Shown: positions 47,643-59,900 of the stretch, piece after piece
Layout of the letters: every line of letters starts with the position of its first letter
How positions within the stretch are numbered: the stretch's first letter is position 1
Origin: Torreya grandis
Taxonomy: Eukaryota; Streptophyta; Pinopsida; Cupressales; Taxaceae
Assembly (NCBI GenBank): GCA_037957365.1
Contig: JARHVA010004902.1
Coordinates: 620,001 to 684,000, forward strand
Reading direction: 5' to 3'
DNA length: 64,000 nucleotides
Made by a program: the position numbers and the translations under genes
Notes under the pieces: generated by a model
What the model was told of the DNA's origin: nothing
Database searches by the model: none
The model's input: the letters and a program-made list of their open reading frames with translations, nothing else

Positions 47643-49090
47643 GTAAAAGGGTGATGGGGTGAGGACAAGATGATCTAGTTGGTGGAGGTGGCACATAAAA
47701 CTCAAAATCCGATTCAGAGTGAAATGTAGGGGATTATTTTGGAAGCTCTTTAGGAAGGGGAGACAAACCTTAGACTAAAATGGCTTGGTTTAATTCATTC
47801 AATTTGAAAATAACTTCATTCACATCTGATTTATCTTTATCATTCTCTTGAGGGAGGTTAGATGGGGTGTGTTTAGGCATAAGATCTTCTTTTGGGTCTA
47901 AACCTTCCATCACACCTTGACTCAATAATTTCATCCTTGACTCTAGCTCTTCAATTTGCTTGGCTAGGTTCTCTTAGAAAAGTATCTATTTAAGTTCATA
48001 ATCATATTCATGAGGATGAAGAGTACAAAAGGGTTGACATGGAACATAAGAAGTTTCTTGAGGAAGGGTGGGAGGGACTTGCATAGAATCAAGCTCTTTC
48101 TCAAATTCACACTCTTTATCAAGACTTTTATCCTCTTTCTTTCCCCATGACTCCACTATATTATTATAGATTAAGATATTAGGATTAATAGTATTTTCTT
48201 GAGGTAGTGATGCACTTTGAGTAGTGGATGAAGTGTTCAAGAAACTTGGGCTCTCCTTAGGATTGGAATCTTTACCTTGTCTCCAACTTGGAATGTCATA
48301 TATAGAGGTCTCTTGTTGAGGTGGAAATGTAATGGGAGAGGGAAATTAAATATTGAATTCCACTTATTTTGATAATGATATGGACTAATGCATATGCATA
48401 TTAGCCAAATCAATCTGCCTATCAATATTTGCTTCAAAATCAAGGTTTCTCTTTTCAACTCTCTCTTCCAGCTGATTGGCAAAATGATGACTTTGATAAA
48501 CTTGATTGTATTCATGAGTGGGAATAATATATGATTGATATAAATATTTGGGAAGTGGATATGAAGGCTGATAGGTTTGGTGAGGTTGATTATCATGAAT
48601 TTTTAGCCTATCTTCTAAGGAAAAAACTAGGCCACTCACATCTAGCATCTCACTTGTAAGCCTTTGCCAATTAGCTCTCTCAATAGGTGTGCACTCTCTT
48701 TTGACCATCTATAAATCATCTCTCAACTTATGAATAAGATGAATATGAACCTCTTGACCATATCCCCTTTGTGTGTCAAGATCCAACAAGTACTTCTTAT
48801 AGCTCAAAAGTGTCTGTTTGAAGGTGGAAATGGATTGACTTGAGAAGTGGCTAGGTTGACTAAGAGAAGCAAAATATTGAAAAGGTTGGCTATAAGACTG
48901 ATACACTTCATGATAAGTCTGAATATGATCATATTGGAGCTGAAAATAATCATATTGGGGCTAACAATAATCATGACAAGGCTGATAAGGGTTGCTATAA
49001 TCTTGGTAAACCTCACCAACTTGTGTAAAACAAAACTCAACATCAAAGTCAGATATAGAACTTCATTGAAATAAAGCACACAAAGAAATA
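46672..49090 (-). pseudogene. Long ORF of the LARD-like element (unknown protein)
   Basis: I do not recognise the protein. The frame holds from about 49090 down to the stop at 46672 without any frameshift, about 800 codons, broken only by point stops (e.g. TAG 48709). The start is rich in Tyr, Gln, Ser and Phe (GEVYQDYSNPYQPCHDYC, QLQYDHIQTYHEVYQSYSQPF). The middle has RECTPIERANWQRLTSEMLD, QLEERVEKRNLDFEANIDRQ and Pro/Glu-rich linkers. The end has YTPIQGGYDLVKDGEGNL and SSEVPRNRSDLKNIQFKEKH. No zinc knuckle, protease or RT motif is seen. It may be a gag-like or new structural protein. The true start codon is unclear because a TAA lies near 49105. Confidence 0.6.
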
Positions 49091-49233
49091 TATTACCAAC
49101 AATCTTTAAAAGGAAACATGGATTGCTTGACCAACTGATTTATCTTTAGAGTCACCATTGATGCTTTGATAGATACCTCTAAAGCCTAATTGTTAAAAGA
49201 CAACACCAATTTTTTTTCAACCTCTTGGACTAA

Positions 49234-49253
49234 GAATCCCATCGGGTGTGCCA
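49234..49253 (-). other. Primer binding site of the LARD-like element
   Basis: On the minus strand TGGCACACCCGATGGGATTC lies five bases beyond the LTR end (..AAGTGATAACA). It resembles TGGCACGCCCGGTGGGAC, a primer-binding sequence I associate with plant Ty3/gypsy elements. I cannot name the tRNA. Confidence 0.65.
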
Positions 49254-49258
49254 AAAAA

Positions 49259-49637
49259 TGTTATCACTTAGATTTGCACTATTTTAGGAGATGTATTAGC
49301 TCTTCTCATCCAAGTGTCACAATTGAAACACATCTAAGCTTGTGGGTAACCTAAGGATGAGGTGAATCTTTAGGTAAGACTAACTCCCTTCATGTACACT
49401 TGTAAAACACCACTACACCTAAAATTTGGGGTGAATAAGGAGAGAGAAAATTGAAAGCAGACTATTCTAAGGGAGGTGATACACCAAATAAGTTGATGAC
49501 TTCCAACCAAATGCATGTTACACATGAAACCAAGAGACTATCCAAACATACACTTCTCCAATCTACATCTTCTCACATCAATATTACATTATGAGGTTAT
49601 GGATAAATGTTTAGGCTAGGAGGACTAGACAAGATGC
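49259..49637 (-). repeat. 5' LTR of the LARD-like element, inner piece
   Basis: TGTTATCACTTAGATTTG.. matches 39404-39783. The match stops at 49637, where the copia element inserted, and resumes at 56957. Confidence 0.92.
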
Positions 49638-50656
49638 TATTGGAAATATTGTCATTGATGTTAAAGGTCTAGAATTATTGGTGATAAAGGACCCATTACA
49701 TTTAATGGTGTTTTTAATATTCATATCTTGGCTAATGTGTGTTAATATTTATTTAATGTTAATGAGTATATTTTTGATTGCATATAAGTCAAAATAGGTC
49801 TCATAGAGAAGTCAAAGAGTCACGGGGTAAAGATAAAAAAGGAATGTGATGCATTTTCTCATGAAGAGTCATCTTGAGGAATTCCAAGAGTCACTATGTG
49901 AAGACCAAAGAGGTTATGGCACATTTTTTCATGAAAAGACACTTTGAAGAATATGAAAAGTCACCAAGATAAAGACAAAAGAGGAAAGGATGCATTTGCT
50001 TATGAAGGGTCACCATATGAATTTTTAAATGCAAGGATACGAAGGGTCATGCAAGTTTGACACCATTTTCTATGAGGATTGAAGGGTCACAAAGGGTGAA
50101 TGCCAAAGGTCATTTGGAAAGCTATAAATAAAGGCTTGAGAAGCCATTTGTAATATGCAAGAGAGTGCATGGTTTGTAATTATTTTTAAAGAGAGAAAAG
50201 CAAGATATATTGTAGAGTTATATCATTTGTTGAGTAAAAAACATTGAGAGATAGTTGTGTTTTATACACAAAAGGGGTTGGTGCTCTTGTGGGTTAGTGC
50301 TCACAAATCTTTGCAAGGGGTTGGTAATCCTGTGGGTTAGTGCTCACAAATAGTTACTGTGTTGGTGCTCGATAAAGGGGTTGGTGCTCCTACAAGTTGG
50401 TGCCTAAAATTTTTTTATTTGAGTTGGTGCTCATTCATATACTTGAGATTATTTTTTATGTTTTTTCCCACTTTGGGTTTTCACGTAAAAATCTAGTCTC
50501 TCTCTCTCTCTCTTGTGTGGTGCATATTATTTTTTTAGTTTTATTACATATCTTGAATGTGTGGTTAAGTGGTTAAAGAAAAAGAATTTGATTAAGAAAT
50601 AAGACATATAATATATTGATTCACCCCCCCTCTCTCAGTATATTTCATGCTTAATA
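49638..50656 (+). repeat. Left LTR (family A copy 2)
   Basis: 1,019 bp. It contains three ~72-bp subrepeats (from about 49812), about eight GTTGGTGCTC units at 50277-50432 and a short CT tract near 50499. It ends ..GCTTAATA. The primer-binding site follows as TGGTATTAAAGT (50659), decayed from TGGTATCAGAGC by transitions. Confidence 0.9.
49812..50028 (+). repeat. ~72-bp subrepeats in LTR U3
   Basis: Three units (about 49812, 49888 and 49958). Each runs GTCAC..GATAAAGACAAAAGAGGAA, then GCATTT, then CATGAAGAG(T)CAC.TT. Copy 1 of the family at 6009-6140 has only two, and the right LTR here (56110-56320) again has three. Confidence 0.7.
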
Positions 50657-50718
50657 ATTGGTATTAAAGTAGGTTCTTTTAGAAAAAGTTTTACAGATTA
50701 AAGGTAGATCAAAAAAAC

Positions 50719-52616
50719 ATGATGGCTGGATCACATGAAGGTTTTTATATAAATAAGGCACCTTTGTTTGATGGAAAAAATTATGTTTTTTGGAGCATAA
50801 AGATGAAGACTTATTTGATGGCCCTTGGATTTGACATATGGAAAGCAGTGGTGGAGGAATATGAAGAGTCACAAACACTTATAACTAATCTGGTAGAAAA
50901 GAAGGCAAGTGAAAATAATGTTAAAGATTTAAATTCTATTTTATGTGGTTTATGTGAATCAAAATTTGTTAAAGTTAGGCAATATAAATCTACTCATGAA
51001 ACTTGGGTAAAACTTGAGATTATTTACAAAGGTGATAGAAAGGTTCATCAAGCTAATCTTTAGACTTTTAGAAGATAGTTTGAGAATTTGAATATGGAAG
51101 AGGAAGAAAATATAACAAATTATCTTTTGTGGGTTGATCAAATAGTTAATCAAATTCAAGGTCTTGGAAAAAAGTTAAAAAAATAAATTATGGTTCAAAA
51201 TGTTTTGAGATCTCTACCATTGAGATATGATGCAAAAGTTTCAAAAATTAAAGAGATGAAGAATTTAGCCAAGCTAAATATGGATGAGCTACATGGTATT
51301 CTTACAACATATGAGATGCGAACCAAATAAAAGAAAACCTCAAAGAGAGAAACTACTTTCAAGACATCAAAGAAAGAGAAGGCTAAGATTCAAGAATCAA
51401 GTGACAGTTCTAGCGATGATGAAGATGACAATGGATCTCTATTCATTCATAAGCCAAAAAAGACACAGGTAAATATCAGGAAAAAGTACCTTTCAAATGT
51501 TTTAATTGTGGAAAGATTGGACATTTTGCAGCTAAGTGCCCAGATAAGGGTAATGGTGACAATGAAGAAGGAAAGTCTACATACAAAAAGAATTTCAAAA
51601 TAAAATACAAGAAGGGACTTGAGAAGAAGATTTTGTATTCTAAACATCCTAGCTCAGTCAAAGATAGTGGATTCAGTGATTTAAAAGAAGAGATTCTATT
51701 CATGGCCATACATAAAGATGTCTCTGCAAGCAAAAGTATAGATGATCAAGAAGAAGAATATGATGAAGCTGAAGTGAATTTAGAAGGAGAACTTGTTTGT
51801 GCCTTAAAAGAGTTAAAATATCTTGAAAAGAATAATCAAAGATTAAAACTCTAGATCGAGAAAAATGAAAAGGAGTCAAAGAAAATAATTGAAGATCTAT
51901 AAGCACACTTTGAAGAATCCAAGAAGAATGAAGAAGATCTAATAACACAGTTGAAAATAGTAAGTAAATTACGTGAAAGGTATGTTATTGAAATTACTTT
52001 TTAAAAAGTAGATCTTGAGAAAACAAATAAATCAATCAATGATAGAGCAACTAATGATTCAAAATTTGAGAATAACACTAATATGTTGAATAAGATATTA
52101 GAAAATCAAAGATCAATGTCAGATAAAATAAGTATTGGATTTGAAAAAGAGAAATGGGAGGCCACTACTTTCATAGACAAGGAAAAAAGAAAGAGCTATG
52201 CTGAAGCTCTTACAAAAAAAAAAATAAAAAGGGAAGAAGTTAAGAATACAGAGGACATCTCAAACAAAGAAGGCTGGAGGGAACAGAGCTACAAAAGGTA
52301 ATCAGGTCAAAGATACATAAACAAGTCCTATTTTTATGGTTACTATTTTTATTATAATAGATGTGGTCATAAAAAAATAGAATGTCAAAAAAGGGCTAAC
52401 AAGTTTAGAAATAAGAAGGAAAATCATGTAGAGTCAAGCAAAAACTACAACTCTTTTACTCCTCTATCAGGCTTTAAGAAGAGGCCATAATATGTTACAA
52501 GTGCAACAAATTTAGATACATAACTTGGTATAGTAGAAGTGTGTTTGAGTCAATCAAGAGGGACCAGAGTTTTAAGGCTCCATTCATCAAGAAGAAAGTT
52601 GAGATAGGTTCATGGT
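50719..52616 (+). pseudogene. gag: Ty1/copia gag (broken), family A copy 2
   Basis: Start ATG 50719 (MMAGSHEGFYINKAPLFDGKNY). The UBN2-type core is better kept than in copy 1 (TYLMALGFDIWKAVVEEYEE, ILCGLCESKFVKV, VKLEIIYKGD). The first zinc knuckle at 51498-51539 is complete (CFNCGKIGHFAAKC). A Lys/Glu-rich coiled-coil-like segment covers about 51740-52070 and is followed by NKILENQRSMSDK near 52086. A second knuckle near 52500 has lost His and the last Cys. Stops are mostly TAG and TAA at Gln or Trp sites, e.g. TAG 51061. Confidence 0.87.
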
Positions 52617-52639
52617 AGAAGAAGCAACCTAAAAAATCT

Positions 52640-55600
52640 ATGTTGGTACAGACAAAATTTCATAAAATAAGTGAAGAAAAGCTATGGTTCATTGATAGTA
52701 GATGTTTAAAGCACATGATAGGAGATAAAAACAAGTTCATAACCTTGAAGAAGATCAATGGTGGCACAGTGAAATTTAGAGATAATACTACTATCAAAAT
52801 TACCAAAAAAGGTACACTAAGTTTAGATAATGGTAGAACTAAAACTAAAAATGTTTTATATGTAGAAGGTCTTATGCATAATATTTTGAGTGTAATTCAA
52901 ATGTGTGATCAGGGGCACACACTAAAGTTTTATGCATAAGGTTGTAAAATTAGGAGAAAAGATTCAGATGTGTTGATTATAGATGCTTAGAGAACAAGCA
53001 ATAATTTGTATATGTTATCAGATATCAAAGGTCAAATATGTTGTTTGAGTTATATTGAATAAAGTTGGCTATGGCACAAGAAAATGGGTCATAATTTTTT
53101 TGAAAATCTTGTCAACATCAATAAAAAGCAAGTAGTCAAAAATCTTCCAAAGATTACAAAGTCATCTGACATGCTTTGTGAACTTTGTCAGCATGGGAAG
53201 CAGGCTAGAAGGTGGTTCAAAACAAAAAATTACTTGACCACTCAGATGTTAGAGCTTGTTCACACTAATCCGTGTGGACCTATGAGAACTCAAAGTACTC
53301 AAAGTGAGAAAATTTTTATGTTGCTTATTGATGATTTTTCATGTATGACTTGGGTAATATTTTTAAATAAAAAATCAGAAACTTTCAGACATTTCAAAGC
53401 ATTTAAAGCATTAGTTGAGAATGAAACTAATTTGAAGATTAAGTGTCTAAGATTAGATTGAGGAGAATTCATGTCAAATCAATTTATTAAGTTTTGTGAA
53501 GACCATGGAATAAAGAGACATTATTCAGCGGTTAGAACTCTACAACAAAATAGAGTAGTTGAGTAGAGAAATAGAAAAATGTAGGAGAGGTGAGGACAAT
53601 GTTAAATGAATCCAAGATACTAGGTAAATATTGGAGAGAATTAGTTTCTACAATAGTGCATATTCAAAATAGAGCATTATTGAGAGTCAATAGTGACAAG
53701 ACTCTTTATGAGCTATGGAAAGACAAACTAGCAACAATTGATTATTTTAGAGTTTTTGGTAGTAGATGCTTCATAAAGAGAACCAACAAAAAACTTGGGA
53801 AGTTTGAATCTAGAGCAAATGAAGGTATATTTATTGGTTATTATTGTAAAAGTAAAGACTATAAATGTTATAACAAAAGAACCAAGAAAATTGTTGAAAG
53901 TGCAAGTGTCAGGATAGAAGAAGATGGAACATAAAGAATTAGTGATTAGTAGACATTCTTGAAATCATTGAAGAGGAAGATTTTGAAGAATCAGATGAAG
54001 ATGAGAAGGAGAAAAAAGACACCAAAACTCTATCCAAATATGTTAAGAGAAATCATAATAAAAGTAACATCATCAGGGACATAAATGAAAGAATTCATAC
54101 CAGAAGAATGATGGTAAGTGAATTTGAGCAATTTGATTTCTCTTTGTTATCCAAAATTTAGCCTAGAACTTTTTTAGAAGCTAGACATGATAAGCATTGG
54201 GTTAAGGATATGGATGAAGAATTAAATTATATATAAAATAATGATACTTGTAAATTGGTGCCTAGAACAAAATATCACAATCTGATAGGGACAAAATGGG
54301 TTTAAAGAAATAAGTTGAATGAAAATAGAGAAGTGACAAGGAATAAAGCAAGATTAGTATGTAAAAGATATGCTCAGATTGAGAGAATAGATTTTGAAGA
54401 ATATTTTATATTAGTGGCAAGGCTAGAGGCTATTATAACATTTCTTTCATATGAGGTGTTTAAAAATTTCAAAGTGTTTCAGATGGATGTCAAATCTACC
54501 TTCTTAAATGGGAATCTAGAAGAAAAGGTCTACATTGAGTAGCCTGAGGAATTTATTCTCTCAAATATTAGTAACCATGTATGCAGATTAAAGAAAGCAT
54601 TATATGGATTGAATCAAGCTTCTAGAGCTTGGTATGCAAGACTTGATAAGTACCTATAGGATCAAGGTTTCAAAAGAGGATTTATTGACAATAATCTCTA
54701 TATCAAAATAAAAGGTGAGCATTAATTGATTATTGTGGTATATGTTGATGACATCATTTTTAGAGGAAACATTGAAAAGATGATAAAAGAATTTTTTGAT
54801 AATATGCAAAAAGAATTTGAGATGTCTATGCTTAGAGAATTGTCATTTTTCTTAGGGTTGCAAATATTTCAATGACATAAAGGAATTTTGATATCTCAAA
54901 GTAAATATGCTAAGGAAATGTTAAAAAAATTTGGTTTTGAGGATTGTGCACTAGTTGGTACACCAATGTGTATAGAAAATAAAGTGAGCAAGGATGAAGA
55001 TTCACCTGTTGTAGATCAATTTTTGTATAGATATATGATTTATAGTGTTTTATATTTGATAGCATCGAGGCCAGATATCATGTATGAAGTAGGTATGGTT
55101 GCAAGATATCAGTCAACTCCAAAAGATAGTCATGTTCAATTGGTGAAGAGAATATTTAGATATATCAAGGGGACATTGGATTATGGATTGTGGTATTCCA
55201 CAGGCAGAGATTTCACTTTGGTTGCTTCTATAGATTTAGATTGGGTAGGTTTCTTGGATGATATAAAAAGTACAAGTGGAGGAGCTTTCTTCCTTGGTGA
55301 TAGCTTTGTATCATGGCTAAGCAAAAAACAAAATTTAGCATCACTTTCTACAGCTGAAGTAGAATATTTTGCAGCAGTATTGTATTGTAGTCAAGTGCTT
55401 TGGATGAAGTAAACTATGGAAGATATCAAGGTAAATATGATGAACCTATTTCTATTTTTTGTGACAACACAAGTGCTATTAATATTTCAAATTATCCAGT
55501 GATGCATTAAGGAACAAAACATATTCCCATTATATATCACTTCTTGAGAGAGTAGGTTACAGATCAACAGGTTAAGATGGAATATATCAGTACTACAGAG

Positions 55601-55696
55601 TTGATTGTAGATATTTTCACAAAGGCAGTACCAAAAGACACATTTGAGTATTTGCAGGAGAAGTTGGGAGTAATTTCTTTTACTTCCTACTATTGA
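52640..55696 (+). pseudogene. pol: Ty1/copia pol (PR-INT-RT-RNase H, broken), family A copy 2
   Basis: Protease: LWFIDSRCLKHM near 52682, so the catalytic Asp-Ser-Gly is now Asp-Ser-Arg. Pre-integrase and Zn region: MGHNFFENLVNINKK near 53084 and CELCQHGKQ near 53180. Integrase: HTNPCGPM, first Asp changed to Asn, and CLRLD near 53445 with the second Asp kept. [18 protein letters not shown] near 54480, YVDDII at 54740-54757, QSKYAKEMLKKFGFEDCA near 54898. RNase H: STSGGAFFLGDSFVSWLSKKQ near 55270, stop TGA 55694-55696. Several frame changes and many stops. Confidence 0.9.
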
Positions 55697-55917
55697 GGTT
55701 CAACATCAATTGAGGGGGAGCTAAGTGTTAGCTCCAAGTAGGCCCTTTGCCATTGATGTCAAAGGGAAAAAAAAAAAAAACAAGTATAAGTATAGGTATA
55801 TGTGAAATAATAGGTACAGGTTGCTATAGTAAGGGGGAGTTACTACATGTTTTTCAGATGATAGTATGTGCAAGTTTTAGGATGTGGTAATTTTAGTTTG
55901 AGGTTGCCATCAATAAC

Positions 55918-55929
55918 AAAGGGGGAGAT
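55918..55929 (+). other. Polypurine tract (family A copy 2)
   Basis: AAAGGGGGAGAT directly before the right LTR start at 55930. Confidence 0.85.
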
Positions 55930-56785
55930 TATTGGAAATATTATTATTGATGTTAAGGGTCTAGCATTATTAGTGATAAAGGCCCTATTACATTTAATAG
56001 TGTTTTTAATATTCATATCTTGGCTAATGTGTGTTAATATTTATTTAATATTAACGAATATATTTTTGGTTGCATATAAGTCAAAAGAGGGCCCATGGAG
56101 AATTCAAAAAGTCACTGGGTAAAGACAAAAGAGGAATGGGACACATTTTATCATGAAGAGTCATCTTGAAGAATTCTCAGAGTCACCATGTGAAGACAAA
56201 AGTGGGTATGTCACATTTTTATATGAAGAGAAACTTTGAGGAATATGAAAAGTCACCAAGATAAAGACAAAAGAGGAAAGGATACATTTGCTTATGAAGG
56301 GTCACCATATGACTTTTTAAATGCAAGGATATGAAGGGTCATGCAAGTTTGGTACCATTTTCCATAAGGATTAAAGGGTCACAAAGGGTGAATGCCAAAG
56401 GTCATTTGGAAAGCTATAAATAAAGACTTGAGAAGCCATTTTTAATATACAAGAGAGTGCATGGTTTGTATTTGTTTTTGAAGAGAGAAAAGAAGGTGAT
56501 ATTATAGAGTTCTATCATTTGTTGAGTTAACAACATTGAGAGATAGTTGTGTTTTATACACAAGAGGGGTTGGTGATCCTATGAGTTAGTGCTCATAAAT
56601 ATTTACAAGGGGTTGGTGCTCTTGTGGGTTGGTGCTCACAAATAGTTACTATGTTAGTGCTCAACAAAGGGGTTGGTGCTCTTGTAAGTTGGTGTTTGCA
56701 AACTTTGTAATTTGAGTTGGTGATCATTTATATACTTGATATTATTCTCCATGGTTTTCCCACTTTGGGTTTCACGTAAAAATAT

Positions 56786-56820
<35 letters not shown>

Positions 56821-56956
56821 TGGTGCATATTATTGTTTCAGTTTTATTGCATATCTTGAATGTGTGGTTAAGTGGTTAACCAAAAAGAATTTGATTAAGA
56901 AATAAGATATATAATATACTGATTCACCCCCCTCTTATTATATTTCATGATTAATA
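55930..56956 (+). repeat. Right LTR (family A copy 2)
   Basis: 1,027 bp, same layout as the left LTR, roughly 10 percent different by eye. The CT tract at 56787-56817 is longer than in the left LTR. The end ..GATTAATA aligns with ..GCTTAATA at 50656, and LARD LTR sequence resumes at 56957. Confidence 0.9.
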
Positions 56957-59900
56957 GAGGCCTTGAATGGAACTAATTAATAGACTAACTCACTCAACCT
57001 TGACACTTCCTAAAACACTTCACATGCCTTGTAAGAAGAAGCTTTCCAACTGCAAATAGGATGAAAGAATGAGACAACATGCTAAGGAAATCATAATTAT
57101 TACTAAGGAAGATCAATCATCTAAGTAAAATAAAATATGAATAGTCATGAAGAGGTAAAAATTAGTATTTTTATTGATTAAATGGTATGTAAATGAGTAG
57201 GGCTTCACCATACTTAGGTGGAGCATAAGTTATAATGGCCAAAATGGCTAGTTCTTATAGAACTTGAGGGAGAGAGGAGAAAATATAATTCCAAGGGTCA
57301 AAAGGACACTTGTAAATATGAGAAAATGAGTTATTTTTTCATGATAATAGGATATGGGATGAAATATGCAAGGTCTTAAGGAACAAGTGGCTTTCTAAGT
57401 TATGAAACTCTTGTAATGTGGCATGAAAGTTCTCATTCTGGCTTAGAAAACTATCTTCATAATTTAGACCTATTTGAACATCCCAAAACTAATTAGGGAT
57501 AGGTATAATGATTATAATTAAGGGGATGGGTTTAAGACATGCCTTTTCATGCATTGGTTGTAGGCTTGGTCATCTAGAATCATCTAGAAAGGAGCTATCA
57601 CTGCTTGCACTCTACGAAACTTCTCTTTCATGAACACTTCACACTTGGATTACAAAAAGGAATAAATTTTATTTGAAAATAAATGGGAGGGAGTGGATGA
57701 CACTTTTAAAGACCCTCCATGGCCCTAAAATCATTAGGCACACCTTAAAAAGCCATCCACTTGTAGCTTTCCCACTTCTCACTAGTTTGGTCACTATGTT
57801 AGCTTTGATTGGCTAAGATGAGAGCTATTATTTGAAAACTTAGGAGTTTTTATGAGTAAATATATGACCATTTAAAGTTATTAAAATTCCTAAGCTTCCT
57901 TGTAAACTTGATTTCATCCTCATATTCTTTTTAAAACCTACAAAACACATAAAATAGTCAAAAGTACCCTATTTTATACCTTGTTCATATAGTAAAAGAG
58001 CATGGGGAGTAGAATAAAATAGTCTCCTACAATGTTCAATCATCATCCTATTAAACCTATTCCATTATATTATCTTTCCAACCTCATTTCTCCAAACTAG
58101 TCACTAGCAAGGGTTTGTAAGGGTTTTAGCCCATTTTGAAATCTTAAGCTTCGTTCATAAAAATGGGATGATCAAATTGAAAAAACATTACTCAAGAAGA
58201 TTTTATATCACCTATTATAACTCCTAAAAACTTCTTTGTCCCCCATGCAAATCACCAAGAGAGATATGAACTTCAAAAGTTGCTTTATTGAGATTGTCCT
58301 TCCACTTGCACATGCCTAACACTAACTTTGACCCAAAATTAGATTCCCCTACAACTTATATACCTTAAAAAATATTTATAACATATATTAAGACCCTATT
58401 AACATTTAAAAATTCATGTGATATATCATCTAAGGCTATATATGAATTTGACCCCTCTTTTGGATTCTAGGCCTAGTCATGCTTAGTAGTTTTGTCTGCA
58501 CCTTAAATCCCAAAATGAGTTTTTATGGTTTTATTTGTAGCCAAATATCCTATATACCTCTATTTTTATCCCAAAAACATGTTCCAATTAGTTGTAAATC
58601 TCATATAGAGCTAGAAGTGGGATTGGTCTCTTATTTGGTCTTTAGGCCTAAACTTTGCCTAGTGAGTCTGACTGCAACCTTGGTATTTTAGACCTACCTA
58701 TTTATTTAAATTATTATAAATAAGTATTTTAATGTTTAATTATATGTTTTACAACTTTAAAAACCTTATTTCCATGTTTGACCAACCTATAACTCATTTG
58801 GCTATTCCCTTTTCCAAAATTGCAGGGTTTGTGCACAAGGGGAAGCACCCTCTATATGAGACATAATAGAGGGTAATTAACCTATTTTTTAGAAAAATTA
58901 AACATTTAATAATATTAATTAATTTTAAAATATTCTCTCCAAAAAAATTTATCCCTTGATATTAAGCATAGACCCTTCAACTTCAACAAAACCCCAGATA
59001 GGCTTGTGCAAAATGGACTGTGCAGGAATTTCAAGATGTGGATTGTATGTGCATCATTTGAGACCTTTATCTATTAAAAATACAAAAATATAGTGTCATT
59101 ATAATATTTTTATTATGATAAAGGTTTTCACATTTTTTTTCACCATTTCAATTCTTCATATACCCCTTTATACATCCTGCTCAGTCAAAATTGGGTTTCT
59201 ATTCTTGACTGAGTTTTAGTTGTTTAAAGCTCCTGTATGTGTTCCTTATATGGTTATACCTTGTAAACGTTGAATAAATATATATGACGCCTTATAAGGT
59301 CAATTTTTAAATTATTTTACCTATCCATTATATATTTGGGTTATACCCATCTCAAGAAACTCACTCTATATGCTCACTACCTCTCTCTGCCATTACAATT
59401 GGCTATAGGTGCAAATTACCTCCTTGGGGATAATTAAATTGATATGGGGTCCTATTGAATCCATAAAATACATATAAAATATAATTTAGTCACATATTAT
59501 ATACCATCCATGTAAAATACTTATGATATCCCTCAACTAAGTCACTATCAACATACAATCACTTATAACTGACTATGTTGGAGTCATCAAGACATGTAGG
59601 TGTAGATTATATGACCTAGGTATTTAATGTATGATTTATTCCATTCTTTAAAATTTCCACACCATGACATAAATATACTTTTAATTTCCATTAATTAAAT
59701 GAGGTCCATCACCAAGGTATCTAGTCTCCTATCCATAATGACCTAACAAATAGCTTGTAGGTGTTAATTTCCAGAGGGAGAGACACCTGTAGGTGTCTAT
59801 GGGACCTAAAAAATATATATCACCCTATCATGATGATATATATTTACATTGGTTTATACTTCACTCAATAAGGCCATTTAAAACAAGGAATTATTCATCT

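Larger units (their letters stand above)
49638..56956 (+). mobile_element. Ty1/copia retrotransposon, family A copy 2, nested in the LARD LTR
   Basis: The element is 7.3 kb with LTRs 49638-50656 and 55930-56956, both starting TATTGGAAATATT (TG changed to TA). Gag, PR, INT, RT and RNase H are in copia order. Flanking GATGC (49633-49637) and GAGGC (56957-56961) are a 5-bp duplication with one change. The empty site in the other LARD LTR reads AAGGC at 39779-39783. Confidence 0.95.

Noticed and set aside
48237..48596. Second minus-strand open frame inside the LARD ORF
   Set aside because: The main ORF runs through in another frame and links to both neighbours without a shift; this one is Ile/Leu/His-rich noise.
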